From Rhodeus uyekii (Eukaryota > Chordata > Actinopteri > Cypriniformes > Acheilognathidae), in assembly GCA_037043235.1 (NCBI GenBank), contig JAWRVZ010000029.1:3564001-3628000 (forward strand): a stretch of DNA of 64,000 bases. Reading direction: 5' to 3'. Position 1 is the first letter of the stretch. The number at the start of each line of letters is the position of its first letter. The position numbers and the translations under genes were made by a program. Below the pieces are notes generated by a model. That model did not search any database and was not told where the DNA came from. It was given only the letters and a program-made list of their open reading frames with translations. This document shows positions 23,471-37,246 of this stretch, one piece after another.

Positions 23471-26009
23471 GTAAATATTGACAAGTTTGGGGATATTTTT
23501 GAGGATTAAGGTATATTTATTTCACAAATATAAGAGTTGTCTTTATGACTGAAATTACACATTGATATTTAGATTTAGAATTAAATTATTATAGAATTGT
23601 AGAATTATAGTACGCCCATGATTTGTATAGTGTGGTCGTCTGTATTCACTAGGGTTGGGCAAAATTCATAACTGGCTCATCTTCATTTGATGAGAATGTG
23701 AACTGAATTAGCAACACAGGATCGACAGGAAGAGTAATCTTAGAGAATTACACAAATTTAAAGAAATTATTAGTTTTTTAATTAATATTGTTTTCTATTA
23801 TGTTAGTATATTTTGTAGTATATTTCTGGTTAAATATAACCGATAACCGAGGTCGAGATAAGTGGTTTCCACTGTATATCTTTATTGGCCAGCAAAAAAA
23901 GCCAGTCAAAGGTTAAGTCAAATTGTAGGCATACTCAGTACAAAATTATGATTTAAAAAGAAATATGTAAAATTATAAGGTACCCAAAAAACTTTTGTTA
24001 CTTCCACCTTTGCTCAAAATAGTCAACACAGATATCACAACATTTAAAATGTCCAACAAGTTTTCTTAACTATAAAAACAAACTTTTGGGCTAAATTAGA
24101 GCATTTGGGGAAATTAATCAATAAATTAATTGTTTATAGAAAAACAAAATTCAAGATTTATGATCTGGCCATTTAAATTGAAGCATTAAAGACATTTATT
24201 TTAGAAAGAAAATTATTTTTATAGTTAATGTAGTAGTCATGTAGTAATCCTTTTAATTTCAATTGAATTTAATTATACTCAAAATTCAAATTTGAATTGC
24301 AATGTCAGCAGTGCATAGATTAACAATTGTTTTCTCTGTGTTGCCTGGACCGAGAAATTCATATTTATTTCTCAGCAAAATTCTGATGGACGATACAAAA
24401 CCCATCATCCACCAGACTTTTGACAGCTTACATGAAAGTGACAGTTTCTTTCAGATTTTTCCCTTCCATTTGGCCTAAAACACTGCTTGTGTCATCCTGT
24501 TGGAAATGTTGACCACAAACACAGAGGATTTTCAGATTTCCCTGTCATGGCGTTCTCTCCATGTCTTTGCAGCCTTTTAGCCACTGCCTCCCACTTTGGC
24601 CACTTTCATGAAACTTCGAAACCTTTACAAATCTTTTATTTTCAGTCTTTGATTTGGAGTGCATATAAAACTGCCAAAGTTAAATGCAATTGGTAGATTT
24701 TATTTTAAATAAAACATTTGCAAAGGGTTTGTGAAAGGTGGTTTTAAGCATGTTTGGCATGAGTTTTTGTTGCATTTACATTGTCACTATCATCAGTCAT
24801 CAGCATGTGGCGTTTCAAAGACTTGTGAATCGTTTGTTGAAGCTTCGATTGATTCAATTTTTGATAATTTTTTTCCCATCAGTCCTTCACTGGAATCCGA
24901 CAGTAACTCCTTCTAAATGTTTACTCTTTGCATTATGACTGAAAGTTTTCCTACTTATTTGACAAAGACAATTACCTTTTTGCTCCGTTTTCTCTAGTCG
25001 GGTGTCACTGATTTAGAAAAAAAAACAGAGTTTCTACTATATAGGCAGCTAGGTTTTATTGAACGCTTATTTTGCCAGTGGTGAAGTACCTCTTTAATTC
25101 TGAATAAAGCAAAACAACCCTGAAGTTCACATTACAGTCAGCACTACAGCTCTGAAAACACACTCTTTATATAAACCAAAACTTACTCTTTAGGTAATTC
25201 ATCAGTTGGGCTCAGGTGGTTTGCTGTGTGCAGTGGAGATCTGTGGAGAGCAGAGGTGTTTAATTAACAATCCAACAGTGTTACTCTTGAGTGAAAACCT
25301 CAAACTCACTCAGCAGGGCTTATAGAGAAGAAGAAGAGTGAGAAGAAAGAAGAGCAATTGCACCCACTTAAAGTCAGTGCTGGTCATTCCGATACCTTCC
25401 CATTTTTCATTTTGAAAACCAGATATATGAAAAGACCTTGGGAAACACAGCCATCCTGATGTTCAGCCATAAAAACATGATTGAAAAGCAAACCAGGCCT
25501 CGATCTGTCCACGATGGCACATGTGACCTTCCTGTTATAATGTGTTCATGACGTGTAATGGTCTTGCTGATCGACACTGTCAAGTTGATTTCCCATAAAT
25601 CGCTCAGCAGAGAATAGGCCAGTGTAATATCTTGCATATATAGGCCAGCGTACATGCAAATCAAAGTGAATAATATTTTTGTGGAAATCGTGACTTTTTC
25701 ATGATTCACTGATGAATAGAAAGAGCAAAAGAACAGCATTTGTTTGAAATAGAAGTCTTTTGTAACATTATAACTGTTTTTACTGCCACTTTTGATCAAT
25801 TTAATATATTAATGAGACCCCACAGGTTTGAATAGCTGTTTAAAGTGTATCACAGTACTGATACTGATTCGTGTTTTGTTTGTTAGTTTTAACTCAGCGT
25901 AAATGAATAAAGCTGTGATGTGTTAAAGTGCTAAATTAATCACTTTAAATCAAGTCTTAGATTTAAAGTGTTAAGAGAAGTTATTTCTCCTGAAAAATTG
26001 TATCATATG
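23471..26009. other. intron, little recognised
   Basis: Near 23840-23880 there is ccgaggtcgagataagtggtttccactgta, resembling the end of the pogo-like element at 37247. The rest is AT-rich without support for a gene. Confidence 0.45.
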
Positions 26010-26637
26010 CAGTAATGCCTTGAGATATGAGCATAATACATTCCAGGATCGGGCTGGTAACTCGAATTGCTCGTATCTCAAATCATTTTTCCCATAAGAA
26101 ATTACAGAAAATCTGTTCTGGCCCTCTAAAAAACTCCCTTCTTGCTGCTAATAACATTCCTGTGATATAAAAAAGTGATTTTAATTATGAGTTCTTACAT
26201 TCGAGACAGACGATACAGTAGCAGCTAACGGCGGCATATACGGAGGAGGAGGAGGAGGAGGAGGAGGAGGAAGGAAGGATAACGTAGATAATGCAAATAC
26301 AATACTGAAGTGTAGTGTTTCTTCCCGTGTATTGTATTGGATAGCCTCAGAACCTCATATTTATTATTATTGAACACACATAACTCGTGCTGCTCCCAGC
26401 TTAATACTCCTGAATCACTCGTCGCCCCCGGTAACCTCCCGCTGTAAAATCAAGGTGGCCTCTAGTGGAGATCATATGCAATTACCCCATAAATGATGCA
26501 GCTTGAGCTGCTCCGAGTGCTGAACAAGTGTCAGCATCTCTCAGCTGCTCGTATCTCAAAGCAAAAATAGGCTAGAAAGCTTGCTCGTATCTCAGAATAC
26601 TAGTATGTCGGGACGCTTGTATCTCAGAGTATTACTG
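26010..26637. mobile_element. inverted-repeat DNA transposon relic (cagtaatgcc/gtattactg)
   Basis: Left end cagtaatgccttgagatatgagc; right end gcttgtatctcagagtattactg. The inner ends contain gctcgtatctcaaat and ctgctcgtatctcaaag. The length (628 bp) and the CAGT-type ends suggest a non-autonomous pogo/Tigger-like element. A (GGA)n run lies at 26241-26271. No clear TA duplication. Confidence 0.65.
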
Positions 26638-27505
26638 TGTATCTTTTTGCACATCCAGACCAGCCTGATTGCTTGTTAAGTCATGATGAAAGGAATGTTG
26701 TTTCTGATTCCAAGCCTCTGCTTATTTCACTTTAGAATAGCCATTTAAGAGCATTACACATTTAAGTTAAGCATTTAAAACTTGTGGTGTACACTAGTCT
26801 CCTAGCTCACGCCGTCTTATAAAAGATGAATCACTGTATGGTCATCTGGGATTTTAGTATGGAGATAAAGGTTTGGATTATAATTTTTTGGTATTACTAC
26901 ATCACATCATGAGTTTATATTATATTATATTTGTTGTTTTTCCTGAGGCATCTGGTAGAACGTTTGGACCCAGAAGGAGTGAGGCGTGACTTAGGTCAGA
27001 CTTAACAAGCGATAATATCAGTTTGAGGTGGAACTATTTGTTTGTCCCGTTTCAAAGTTCCAGTTCTGTTCGATGATGTTCAAGGACACTTCCTCTTTCA
27101 ATGATGACTTTTAAAATATGTGTCTCTTTTGTCCTTGATAAATTACATCTGGAAAATAAATAAATACTGTAGTTTTGTTTGTTAATTTTATATTTCTTTT
27201 TGGCTGCTGTCCAGTCATACTTTATTAGGAAGAAAATGTCTGAAAGCTTGACTTCCATTTAGTATGTATATGTGTGAGTGAAGGCTGGCGTCAAATCACA
27301 CACCCGACTGTGTTCAGTCTGCTGTCTGCTGTGCTCTATTTGCATGTCTCCATCTGTCTCACTCTCTCTCTCTGTCACCCTCTTTCTCACTTTATCTGCG
27401 TGTATGTCACCTTGTTTTGTAGCGCAATAAAGTTTGACATTATTCGGCTATGTGGAGCCGCAGACAGTGTTAGAAGGTGACCTCTCCCTCTCCCTCTCTT
27501 CACAG

Positions 27506-27674
27506 GGTTCCACCACAGTCTTCCGTCCTCTCCGTACACCATGTCTGGGCCGGAGGGTCACAGACTTGCTGCGTCTGGAGCACTGTCCTCTGAGTTCCTG
27601 AACCAGGCCGATGGGATGGTGAAGATCTTGCTGTTGGTGTGTAATGCAGCCGGAGCAGGACAGCAGGCAGTGAG
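27506..27674 (+). CDS. usp43: usp43 exon e
   Basis: Acceptor cttcacag after a CT-rich tract, donor gtaccc. It encodes a poorly conserved Ser/Pro linker (FHHSLPSSPYTM...) followed by the conserved VKILLLVCNAAGAGQQAVR. The phase (two bases in, two bases out) agrees with both neighbours. The donor is a weak gtaccc, but no better frame-compatible donor is visible nearby. Confidence 0.9.
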
Positions 27675-30600
27675 GTACCCCACAAAATACTGACTTTTAT
27701 AAAGTTGCAGATCTGAACTTGACTACAAACGGTTGTAGGTTTGAACATGACAGTTCAGTATTCATTCAGTTCGCCCCACCCTGTGTGAACTTGTTAACAC
27801 TTGCACAGTCCTTTTTATTTTAGTCTTATTTTTTGTCTTTTGAAAAACAATTACTTCATATTTCGTCATGACATATTCTTTCATTTTGGCAATTTACTCT
27901 AATTTGAGTCTATGAAAATAAAGTTTTGTTGGCAAAAATATGTAAAATGAAATGTAATATTAAAAAGTTGTTTTATCTTTTTAATTAAATATGTAAAGGT
28001 CTATGTGAAATCTAATTTTAGTCAATGGAAATAACATTTTAGTTGAGGAGAATGTGGAAAATTAAAACAAAAATTAAAACGTTTCAACTGTTAATCTAAA
28101 CATGAATAAACAAATATTTTCTGTTGCCAGAAATAACATATTTAGTCATATATGTTTGAACCAGAAACTGATTCAGAAGAAGAGGTGGAAGAGTGAATTA
28201 TACAAGCTAGTCTGCAAGGTAGATGTATCAAAATGGTAATGGTTTTTATGTATAACGTCGGTCACATAACATAATTAATATGATTTTTGCTTGACTACGT
28301 TATCAAACAGCTAATAATGTGTTGCTAATGTTACACAAACCATGTTCCCATTCTCAGAGTCCGTCAGCTGCTTTCTAACAATCAGCATCCTTACAAACGC
28401 TTTGAGCAACTCAGAACATCAGTGGAGAAAGGCTCATAGTTCATCATAAAATACATCATACACCCGCTATATTGCTAAATGTGCTTGATTATTCATACGA
28501 ACAGAAAAATGTAACAGGAGAACTTGTCTTCTCTCGAACTCCAGTGCTTCAGAGCGCTCATAGTTCATGATATGCTAAAGCCCACACACACACGTTGATG
28601 TGATTGGATACAAGGACGTTTGTGACGTAAGAAACACCAACGATTTCAAACTATTTTTTGAGACTGTCTTCAGATCACTACAGTTTTAAAGAGAACATAC
28701 TCAGCAAGGGTGTTGACTGATGAATTTACATATGGTTTGCCTTCAAGCATATTAAAAACACCAATATCTTCAGTGTGATTTCTAAAACTTTCTTCCTCCG
28801 AAACATGTGGTGTAATTATTGTATTCTCGTCATATTTTCGTCAACAGTATATTTATATTCTTAATATAAACTATAACATTTAGAAATTTAGGGTGAATAC
28901 GTTTTTTTAACATTTTTAGAAGAAATCACTTAAATGCGAACTATTATTACAATTTAAAATGAAAAATGTAAAAAATGTATCCCTGTTTTTAATTAAATTC
29001 AATTTTAATATTCCTGTATTTTCAGAATAATTACTCACATGTTCTGTTTTTTTCAGAAATCATTCTAATATGCTGATTTGCTGCTTAAAATACATTTCTT
29101 ATTATCAATGTTGAGAATAATTGTGTTGCTTCACAATTGTGTGTAAATGGTGAAATTGTAAATATCTTTATGAATAGAATGTCCAAAAGAGCAGCATTTA
29201 TTATTTATTATTTAACTATTTAAGTCTTTACTGGCACTTTTGATCAATATAATGTTTCTTTGCTGTTTAACTTTCTACCCTCCCCCCCCCCCAGATACAC
29301 ACACACTCACACACACACACAACAAAATACCTTACTGACCTCAAAATTTGAATTGTAGTGTAAATTGTAAAATTACAACTACGTTTTATGTTGCTCATTA
29401 TTGTTTTCATTATTCATAATAATTTCATTATTAATTCATTAACACATTTCCACCAGTAATTTTGTTGACTGTAGATTAACGCAATGTCTGTATATAGAGG
29501 TTAGCCAATCAGATCAAAGGTCATTTGTGTCCAAGGGTCACACAGGGTGGAAACAGTCTTAACTAGCACATTAAGTGGACTTCGGAGGACAAAAACATGC
29601 TACAAGTGTAAAATATGGCCTCTTTATGCCACATAAAGCTGGCTCGGACAAATATCAATTGTGACAACTTTTACCTCACCTTTTGGCTTTGGCTCTAAAA
29701 GCTTCTCAAAGATTTTTTAACATTTGTCACGTCAGAGCGACCCTTCAGACACGCTTTTGACAGTGTCAGTCAGAGATCAATACTCTCTTAGGTGTGAATG
29801 CCTCCAGAAATCTAATTTTTTTTCCATGGCCTTTTGTGATGTGAGTTTCTCCCACACTTTAATGGAAGTGATAGAGAGATGGAGAGAGAGGGGGGCTCAG
29901 AACAGACGGTTGTCTCTTACTGATGAGCTAGAGTGAGTAGCTGTCAGGCAGTGATAGTTTGATTGATTATTTTTTTCTCCAGATACTGAGAAAAGTGATA
30001 TTCCTCTCGCTGTTAAGTTAGAGTCTGAAAAGGACTATATTTCACCTACAGCCGTAGTGATGGGTTCATTAACTGGAAAATGTTTAAATATAGAAACGTT
30101 CAGAGCAGGCAGGAGTGTCTGCTGAGGCTTCCCATATAACCCAATTCACTTTCTGAACAGTGTTTTTGTAGTTTACTATAACTAAAATGAATAGAAATAA
30201 CAGAAATAAAGCTGAAATAATATAAAGTATAAATATTAGATAAAAAAAATTGCTGCCTTTGCTATTAACTGAAAAAAAGATTTAGTACTAAAATGACTAA
30301 AAAGAAAATATATTAAAATAATAATAAAAAGAAATATGAAGCATTAAGTTTATTGAGACGGAATAAACAATTTCTAATCAGTGTAATTTACATGTCTTAC
30401 TTGCAAAGAAAGATGGCTCTTTAGAGTTTGCATAAAAAAAAAAAAAAACATAGCTGGTTCCCTGTTGAGTTTTCTACCCAAAAGGACTTTGCTGTCATTT
30501 GAAGATCCTCACAGGAGCAGGTAAATTGCGGGAGAATATACTTTTGATGTTCAGAGTGTGCAACATCAAACATAGTGGAAAAGTTAAAAAAGTCAGTGAA

Positions 30601-30927
30601 GAGTTTGGCATTTGTGTCCACACTGATTATATTTGTAGCTAGTTGCAGGCTTATAGTCGTGATTTCAACAACTCCATCTTTGAGGTCAAGGTCAAATTAA
30701 AAATATCCCCTATTAATTTAATTAATGAAATTAATTGTCTTATTGTTCATGATGGTTGTTATTCCAACAAATAAATTAAAAAGCTTTAATGCTGATTTAA
30801 TGCTTTCTTTATTGTCTATGATCAATATCTTTTCCTTTTCAGCTGACTTTACATAGGACAAATTAATAATGTTAAAAAATAGCAACACATAATTTTTTAG
30901 TCTATTAAAATCTTGGCTATTATTACA
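27675..30927. other. intron, AT-rich
   Basis: Contains an (AC)n/(CA)n and poly-C patch at 29282-29322 and a piece of the tttgatcaa repeat family near 29160-29260. No exon was recognised beyond the flanking usp43 exons. Confidence 0.5.
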
Positions 30928-31140
30928 TGTCAGTCGTGTCTTTGCCTACTTCCTGTTTCCTTCCGCGATCTCCCAGTGTTTCCATTCACCTGTCGCGTCA
31001 GCAATCACATCGTTGGTCTTGTCAGCTGTGTCTAATTCCCTCATTCCACCCTTGTGTATTTAAACCCTGTGTTTCCTTCAGTCCTAGTTGAGAGTTGTCA
31101 GTGTGTGGTTGTGGTTTTCACCGGCCTCGGGCTCTGTTTA
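30928..31140 (+). repeat. LTR-like fragment
   Basis: Begins tgtcagtcgtgtctttgcc and has tgtgtatttaaaccctgtgtttcc, a typical LTR TATA region. The 3' end is not located. Confidence 0.45.
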
Positions 31141-32253
31141 TGCCTATTAGTTTTGCACAATTTAAAGTGTAGTATTAAAAGTATATCATCTCTCCAACAA
31201 CAAGCAATTGCCAATTGATAGTGCAGAAATTTAATAGTAGATACCATAAGTGCGGTAATAGCATATAGGTTTGAAAAAGAACTGTTCATTTGAGAACATT
31301 GCTAGATGCGTTCAAGAGTGAATTTTATGTCCACATTATAGAGGTAAAGTTCTGATTATATTATTAATATAGTGTCTGCACTGTCAAGCGTAGTGGATGG
31401 ATAGTTTGTTAGCTTGACGGACAGACAGATACTTTATTAGTTTGTATTTTGGTGAAACTCTCACCATGTTGTTGCCTGCGGCGAACTGTGACGTTATGAG
31501 CATCAAAGCATATTCGTTCAGATCTCAGTTCTCTCTCTTTCTGTCTCCTGTCTGCAGTTGTTTTCAGCTGAGGCGAAACCCAACATTCTGAAAGGCTTGC
31601 TTTCCCTCAGCTCACTTGTGTTTGTTTTCGTCTCCTTTATTTATGCTGTATGGGTCCTGTGTCAGAAATCTGGATAGAAACTAGCAGCTTTATCCTGCTG
31701 CAGAAAACTAAACTAAAAAGGGTGGGTGGATTTCAAGGACACAGGAATATAGTGTATAAACTTAAGCAGTAATTTATCTGATAAACATGCACCTGAAAAT
31801 GTGACGTAATGTTTACATATAAACCTCATGTGATTTCAGGCAGGGACCAAGACTTTTAAATATGGACCTTCTTGGTGGATAGAAAGATCATGCAAGACCC
31901 AGATTACAAATTATATTTCATAAATTGTCAAATTTGTCATAAATTGCGTATAAATGTTGTTTTATATGAATTAAACTTTTTAATGTTTTAAATAATTAAA
32001 CTTTTAGCTGAACTTTGGTTTTGAACGTTATCTATTTCAATATAGTTGTTATAGTTAACTAAAAAAAAAAGTTTTTTTTAAGTCAACACGCTATATTTTC
32101 ACTAGTTTTTTGTAGTCAAAATCTTACTTCATTCTTACTTTATGGAGATGAATGTGTTACTTTGTTAGCTAACTTTGACAAGTAATTGAGTGTATTTGAG
32201 TTTAAACTCACTAATAGTACAAACGCACTGATTTCATGTTTGTTTATCTACAG
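31141..32253. other. intron, nothing supported
   Basis: AT-rich, up to the acceptor before 32254. Confidence 0.5.
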
Positions 32254-32365
32254 ATTTGGCCCTCCGTTTCTGATGAGAGAGGACAGATCAGTGTCGTGGG
32301 ACCAGCTACAGCAGAGCATCCTCAGTAAACTCTACTATCTAATGATCAACGGATCACAGGCACAT
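32254..32365 (+). CDS. usp43: usp43 exon f
   Basis: Acceptor tctacag, donor gtaaga. It encodes FGPPFLMREDRSVSWDQLQQ, then SILSKLYYLMINGSQAH. The FGPPFLxRED...SWxQLQQSILSK block is close to USP43. A large 22-bp minisatellite starts about 65 bp after this donor. Confidence 0.93.
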
Positions 32366-32429
32366 GTAAGATGAACTTTGTGACTTCAATACTTTATGGA
32401 GGTTGTCTTAGACTAATTTAATTAATGGT

Positions 32430-34725
32430 GATGGAAAAGTTTAGCTATAGCTAAGTTGCTTGAGTTTAGTTGCTTGAGTTTAGCTATAGGTTGCTTAAAT
32501 TTAGCTTATAGGTTGCTTAAATTTAGCTATAGGTTGCTTAAATTTAGCTATAGGTTGCTTAAGTTTAGCTTATAGGTTGCTTAAGTTTAGCTTATAGGTT
32601 GCTTAAGTTTAGCTTATAGGTTGCTTAAGTTTAGCTTATAGGTTGCTTAAGTTTAGCTTATAGGTTGCTTAAGTTTATAGGTTGCTTGAGTTTAGCTTAT
32701 AGGTTTAGCTATGAGTTTAGCTAAAAGTTGCTTAAGTTTAGCTATGTTGCTTGAGTTTAGCTAATAGGTCTAGCTATGAGTTTAGCTATAAGTTGCTTAA
32801 GTTTAGCTATGTTGCTTGAGTTTAGTTGCTTGAGTTTAGCTTATAGGTTTAGCTATAAGTTTAGCTATAGGTTGCTTAAGTTTAGCTATAGGTTTAGCTA
32901 TAAGTTTAGCTATAGGTTGTATAAGTTTAGCTATAGGTTGTTTAAGTTTAGCTATAGGTTGTTTAAGTTTAGCTATAGGTTGTTTAAGTTTAGCTATAGG
33001 TTGTTTAAGTTTAGCTATAGGTTGTATAAGTTTAGCTATAGGTTGTTTAAGTTTAGCTATAAGTTGCTTAAGTTTAGCTTATAGGTTGCTTGAGTTTAGC
33101 TTATAGGTTGCTTGAGTTTAGCTTATAGGTTGCTTGAGTTTAGCTTATAGGTTGCTTGAGTTTAGCTTATAGGTTGCTTGAGTTTAGCTTATAGGTTTAA
33201 CTATGAGTTTAGCTTATAGGTTGCTTGAGTTTAGCTATAGGTTGCTTGAGTTTAGCTTATAGGTTGCTTGAGTTTGGCTTATAGGTTTAGCTAAAAGTTG
33301 CTTAAGTTTAGCTATGTTGCTTGAGTTTAGCTAATAGGTTTAGCAATGAGTTTAGCTATAAGTTGCTTAAGTTTAGCTATGTTGCTTGAGTTTAGCTAAT
33401 AGGTTTAGCAATGAGTTTAGCTATAAGTTGCTTAAGTTTAGCTATAGGTTGCTTGAGTTTAGCTTATAGGTTGCTTGAGTTTAGCTTATAGGTTGCTTGA
33501 GTTTAGCTTATAGGTTGCTTGAGTTTAGCTTATAGGTTACTTAAGTTTAGCTTATAGGTTGCTTGAGTTTAGCTTATAGGTTGCTTGAGTTTAGCTTATA
33601 GGTTGCTTGAGTTTAGCTTATAGGTTGCTTGAGTTTAGCTTATAGGTTGCTTGAGTTTAGCTTATAGGTTGCTTGAGTTTAGCTTATAGGTTGCTTGAGT
33701 TTAGCTTATAGGTTGCTTGAGTTTAGCTTATAGGTTGCTTGAGTTTAGCTTATAGGTTGCTTGAGTTTAGCTTATAGGTTGCTTGAGTTTAGCTTATAGG
33801 TTGCTTGAGTTTAGCTTATAGGTTGCTTGAGTTTAGCTTATAGGTTGCTTGAGTTTAGCTTATAGGTTGCTTGAGTTTAGCTTATAGGTTGCTTGAGTTT
33901 AGCTTATAGGTTGCTTGAGTTTAGCTTATAGGTTGCTTGAGTTTAGCTTATAGGTTGCTTGAGTTTAGCTTATAGGTTGCTTGAGTTTAGCTTATAGGTT
34001 GCTTGAGTTTAGCTTATAGGTTGCTTGAGTTTAGCTTATAGGTTGCTTGAGTTTAGCTTATAGGTTGCTTGAGTTTAGCTTATAGGTTGCTTGAGTTTAG
34101 CTTATAGGTTTAACTATGAGTTTAGCTTATAGGTTTAGCTAAAAGTTGCTTAAGTTTAGCTATGTTGCTTGAGTTTAGCTAATAGGTTTAGCAATGAGTT
34201 TAGCTATAAGTTGCTTAAGTTTAGCTATGTTGCTTGAGTTTAGTTGCTTGAGTTTAGCTTATAGGTTTAGCTATAAGTTTAGCTATAGGTTGCTTAAATT
34301 TAGCTATAGGTTGCTTAAGTTTAGCTTATAGGTTGCTTAAGTTTAGCTATTGGTTGCTTAAGTTTAGCTTATAGGTTACTTAAGTTTAGCTTATAGGTTG
34401 CTTGAGTTTAGCTTATAGGTTGCTTGAGTTTAGCTTATAGGTTGCTTGAGTTTAGCTTATAGGTTGCTTGAGTTTAGCTTATAGGTTGCTTGAGTTTAGC
34501 TTATAGGTTGCTTGAGTTTAGCTTATAGGTTGCTTGAGTTTAGCTTATAGGTTTAGCTATGAGTTTAGCTATAAGTTGCTTGAGTTTAGCTTATAGGTTG
34601 CTTGAGTTTAGCTTATAGGTTGCTTGAGTTTAGCTTATAGGTTTAGCTATGAGTTTAGCTATAAGTTGCTTGAGTTTAGCTTATAGGTTTAGCTATAAGT
34701 TGCAACTATAAGCTATAGTTGCAAG
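32430..34725. repeat. 22-bp minisatellite, about 2.3 kb
   Basis: The consensus unit is gtttagcttataggttgctt plus ga (22 bp). A near-identical block fills about 33446-34110. The flanks hold variants (gcttaag for gcttgag, gctatagg for gcttatagg, inserted tttagctatgag segments) arranged as longer composite units. Roughly 100 units. A stop-free frame at 32776-33084 (FSYRL repeats) is an artefact. It fills most of the intron after exon f. Confidence 0.97.
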
Positions 34726-35048
34726 CAAATACTACCAACAGCCAACCTCACCAAAGACAATCACAATTCAAGAACTTTAGGTTTCGGAGAATCAGAAGTT
34801 TGATGGAGGCTTATGACAGAGAAAAGTCTCTCACAAGATTGCATCACTTCCTCACATCTGTCACTTTCTTGTTTGCATCCCAATTGCTCTTCAGCAGTTG
34901 TTTGCTGCCTCCTGCTGGCTGTTTTTAGACACACCAGCAAGAATAAAACTGTCAGTCCACATCCAGGGCCTTTTAATAGGGTTCTACGGAGCTGTGGGGG
35001 TCAATGAAGATACTATGACATCTGCAAACGGATATATGGGACACACAG

Positions 35049-35265
35049 TACTGTTCAAAAGTTTGGGGTTATTAAGATTTTTTTAGGTAAAAAAAAAAAG
35101 AAGAAATTTCTATTCACCAAGGATGTCAGTAGGTGACCTGAAATGCAGTTCTTCTGGACTTTCTATTCTATTTTATATACAAAACAAATGTATCATGCAC
35201 TTTTTTAGCATTAATAATAAGAAATGCTTCTTGAGCAGCAAATAAGTCATTATGTAGCTTTATTA
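35049..35265 (+). repeat. palindromic teleost MITE relic (gttcaaaagtttggggt type)
   Basis: Starts tactgttcaaaagtttggggtt, then ttctattcaccaaggatg and atgtatcatgcac. Same family as 22218 and 43859. Confidence 0.6.
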
Positions 35266-35509
35266 GTGGTGTTTGCTAAAGCAAGCATCCCTATTGTTAT
35301 GTCAGTTTTAATTAAGGTTGAAAGACAGGCCCTTATAATCTGCAGTTAAATCTCTTGATTGATGTTTATAACTGCATAGTTCACAATGGCAATTTTAAAG
35401 CATTAGTGTAATTGCACCTTCATGGCAATGGCAGAATCGATAGGAACTGCTCAATGTTCATTATTTCCCTGACATTTTTCTGCCAACGTCTCCAAATCTT
35501 TTTCATTAG

Positions 35510-35613
35510 AATTTCAGAGTGTTGTTCAAGATTCATGTTGTTGGGGGATCTGCATCTTATAGCTACTTAAATCCCCAAGACGGACGGCCGCTTTATCACC
35601 CTGCCGTGGACAG
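35510..35613 (+). CDS. usp43: usp43 exon g
   Basis: Acceptor tttcattag, donor gtaatg. It encodes NFRVLFKIHVVGGSASYSYL followed by NPQDGRPLYHPAVD and a split Arg codon. A (GT)n microsatellite begins directly after the donor hexamer. Confidence 0.92.
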
Positions 35614-35616
35614 GTA

Positions 35617-35618
<2 letters not shown>

Positions 35619-35660
<42 letters not shown>
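35619..35660 (+). repeat. (GT)n microsatellite next to splice donor
   Basis: 21 GT units starting five bases after the exon g border. Confidence 0.97.
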
Positions 35661-35661
<1 letters not shown>

Positions 35662-35664
<3 letters not shown>

Positions 35665-37246
35665 ACATGCATGGATCAGAAAAAAATGCAAATGAATTTC
35701 ATTTTCTCAGCAGTGTCAATTCAGTTCAGAGGTTCATTTTCTAGCATAACAGGTTCTGAAATAAACCTGTCATGTTTTTATTACACTTAATATTTCAAAT
35801 GAAACAAACATTCAGTTCAGCTTTATTTCTTATTCATCGTTAGCACTGCTTTATAGTGCAGTATTTACAGATATAGTCATTTTGAATTAATGCATTTTTT
35901 ATCTTAAATGTCAAATGAAACCTCTGAGCTGCGCCAATGTTTATCACCCTCATAAAATGTATACAGGTTTTTTTTTTTAATCACACTGGGTTATGACATG
36001 CAGCTCTCAAAACCATAAAATACTGTTATCTGAGTTTTTAAAGATTTTTTTTCTTTTCGTTTTCTAATTGCTATATACACATCATATATGTATATATATC
36101 ATATACGCATCATATACGCTATATACACACTTTTGTCCATACAAACATGTCCATGCGTTATTCAGCCTGAGGGTGGCGCTCTAATGATGATGTACAGTGT
36201 ACAGACTACACACAGTGTCATCTTAGAATTGCCTTCATGTAGTATTTATTATTTATTACCTCTGAATGGTGTTTTAGAATAATTACAAGTTACAGAGAAA
36301 TTCCAGAGAGGAAAATATTGTCATGTTCAAGCATGAAACAAACATAACAGAATAATATAAAGACCTTTTTAAACACACATTTAAACTAAAGGATTTATAC
36401 TTTCATTAATTTGATACGCTACTCCACATAGGAAGAACAGACATGTCAATTAGTTACTGACCTGATACTGACTAATATACACATAGCTGAAGTAGATGCA
36501 TATCATCTTGCGGTCTGTTCTTCTATATTGCTTAATACATCAGGGATTTATTTTGTATTTATTTGATGCATATTTTACCAGGAATAATCCCATTGAGATA
36601 AAAATCTCTTCCAACAGGGAGTCCTGGCCAAAATGACAGCACACAAAATTTCATACATTTTACAAGACCAAAAGATTTCTAAAAAATATTTAAAGATATA
36701 AAAATATCTGTTATATTATCGTGATAACTGGTCTGTGACTAACTTGGTTCCTCAAACGAATTTGCAGATTTGATTCAAATATTTGGATTAAGTTTGAGAT
36801 TACTGTGCGTTCTTGTGTTCAATGGAAACGCCAGATATATCGAACCATGATGAAAACATATCTGGACTTTTAAAAGAAAACGACCTTATAGTGACCAAAA
36901 TGACATAAAAGTTATAATAGATCAATAAAATGTGTACTGTTTGCTATACAATTACCAGTTATTTTCATTATTTCAAGAGATCTAGTATTTGTGAAAGCTT
37001 TAGATTTTCTTTTTATATATTGTAATTAGCAATTCATTTAATTTGAAGGGTGAAGCAGAAGTTATGTGACAGCATTAATTAATGTTTGCAGCATTATTTT
37101 ATCTACAGCTGCTCCCATAATAGCTGTCACGGTTCAAATTAATGCAGGGCTCAAAACCTTTCATTTTTAGTTTTGTCACCTGTTATCATTGTGTTTTTAA
37201 CTAGGATAATATATATATATATATCAAATGAATTGGATCAGCAATA
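35662..37246. other. intron, nothing supported
   Basis: AT-rich with (TA)n-like stretches near 36083-36120 and 37210-37222. Confidence 0.5.

Noticed and set aside
32776..33084. FSYRL-repeat protein frame
   Set aside because: Arises from the 22-bp minisatellite, whose units shift phase; lies in an intron.
33446..34110. CRISPR-like regular repeats
   Set aside because: Units are directly adjacent with no unique spacers, in a vertebrate intron; it is a minisatellite.
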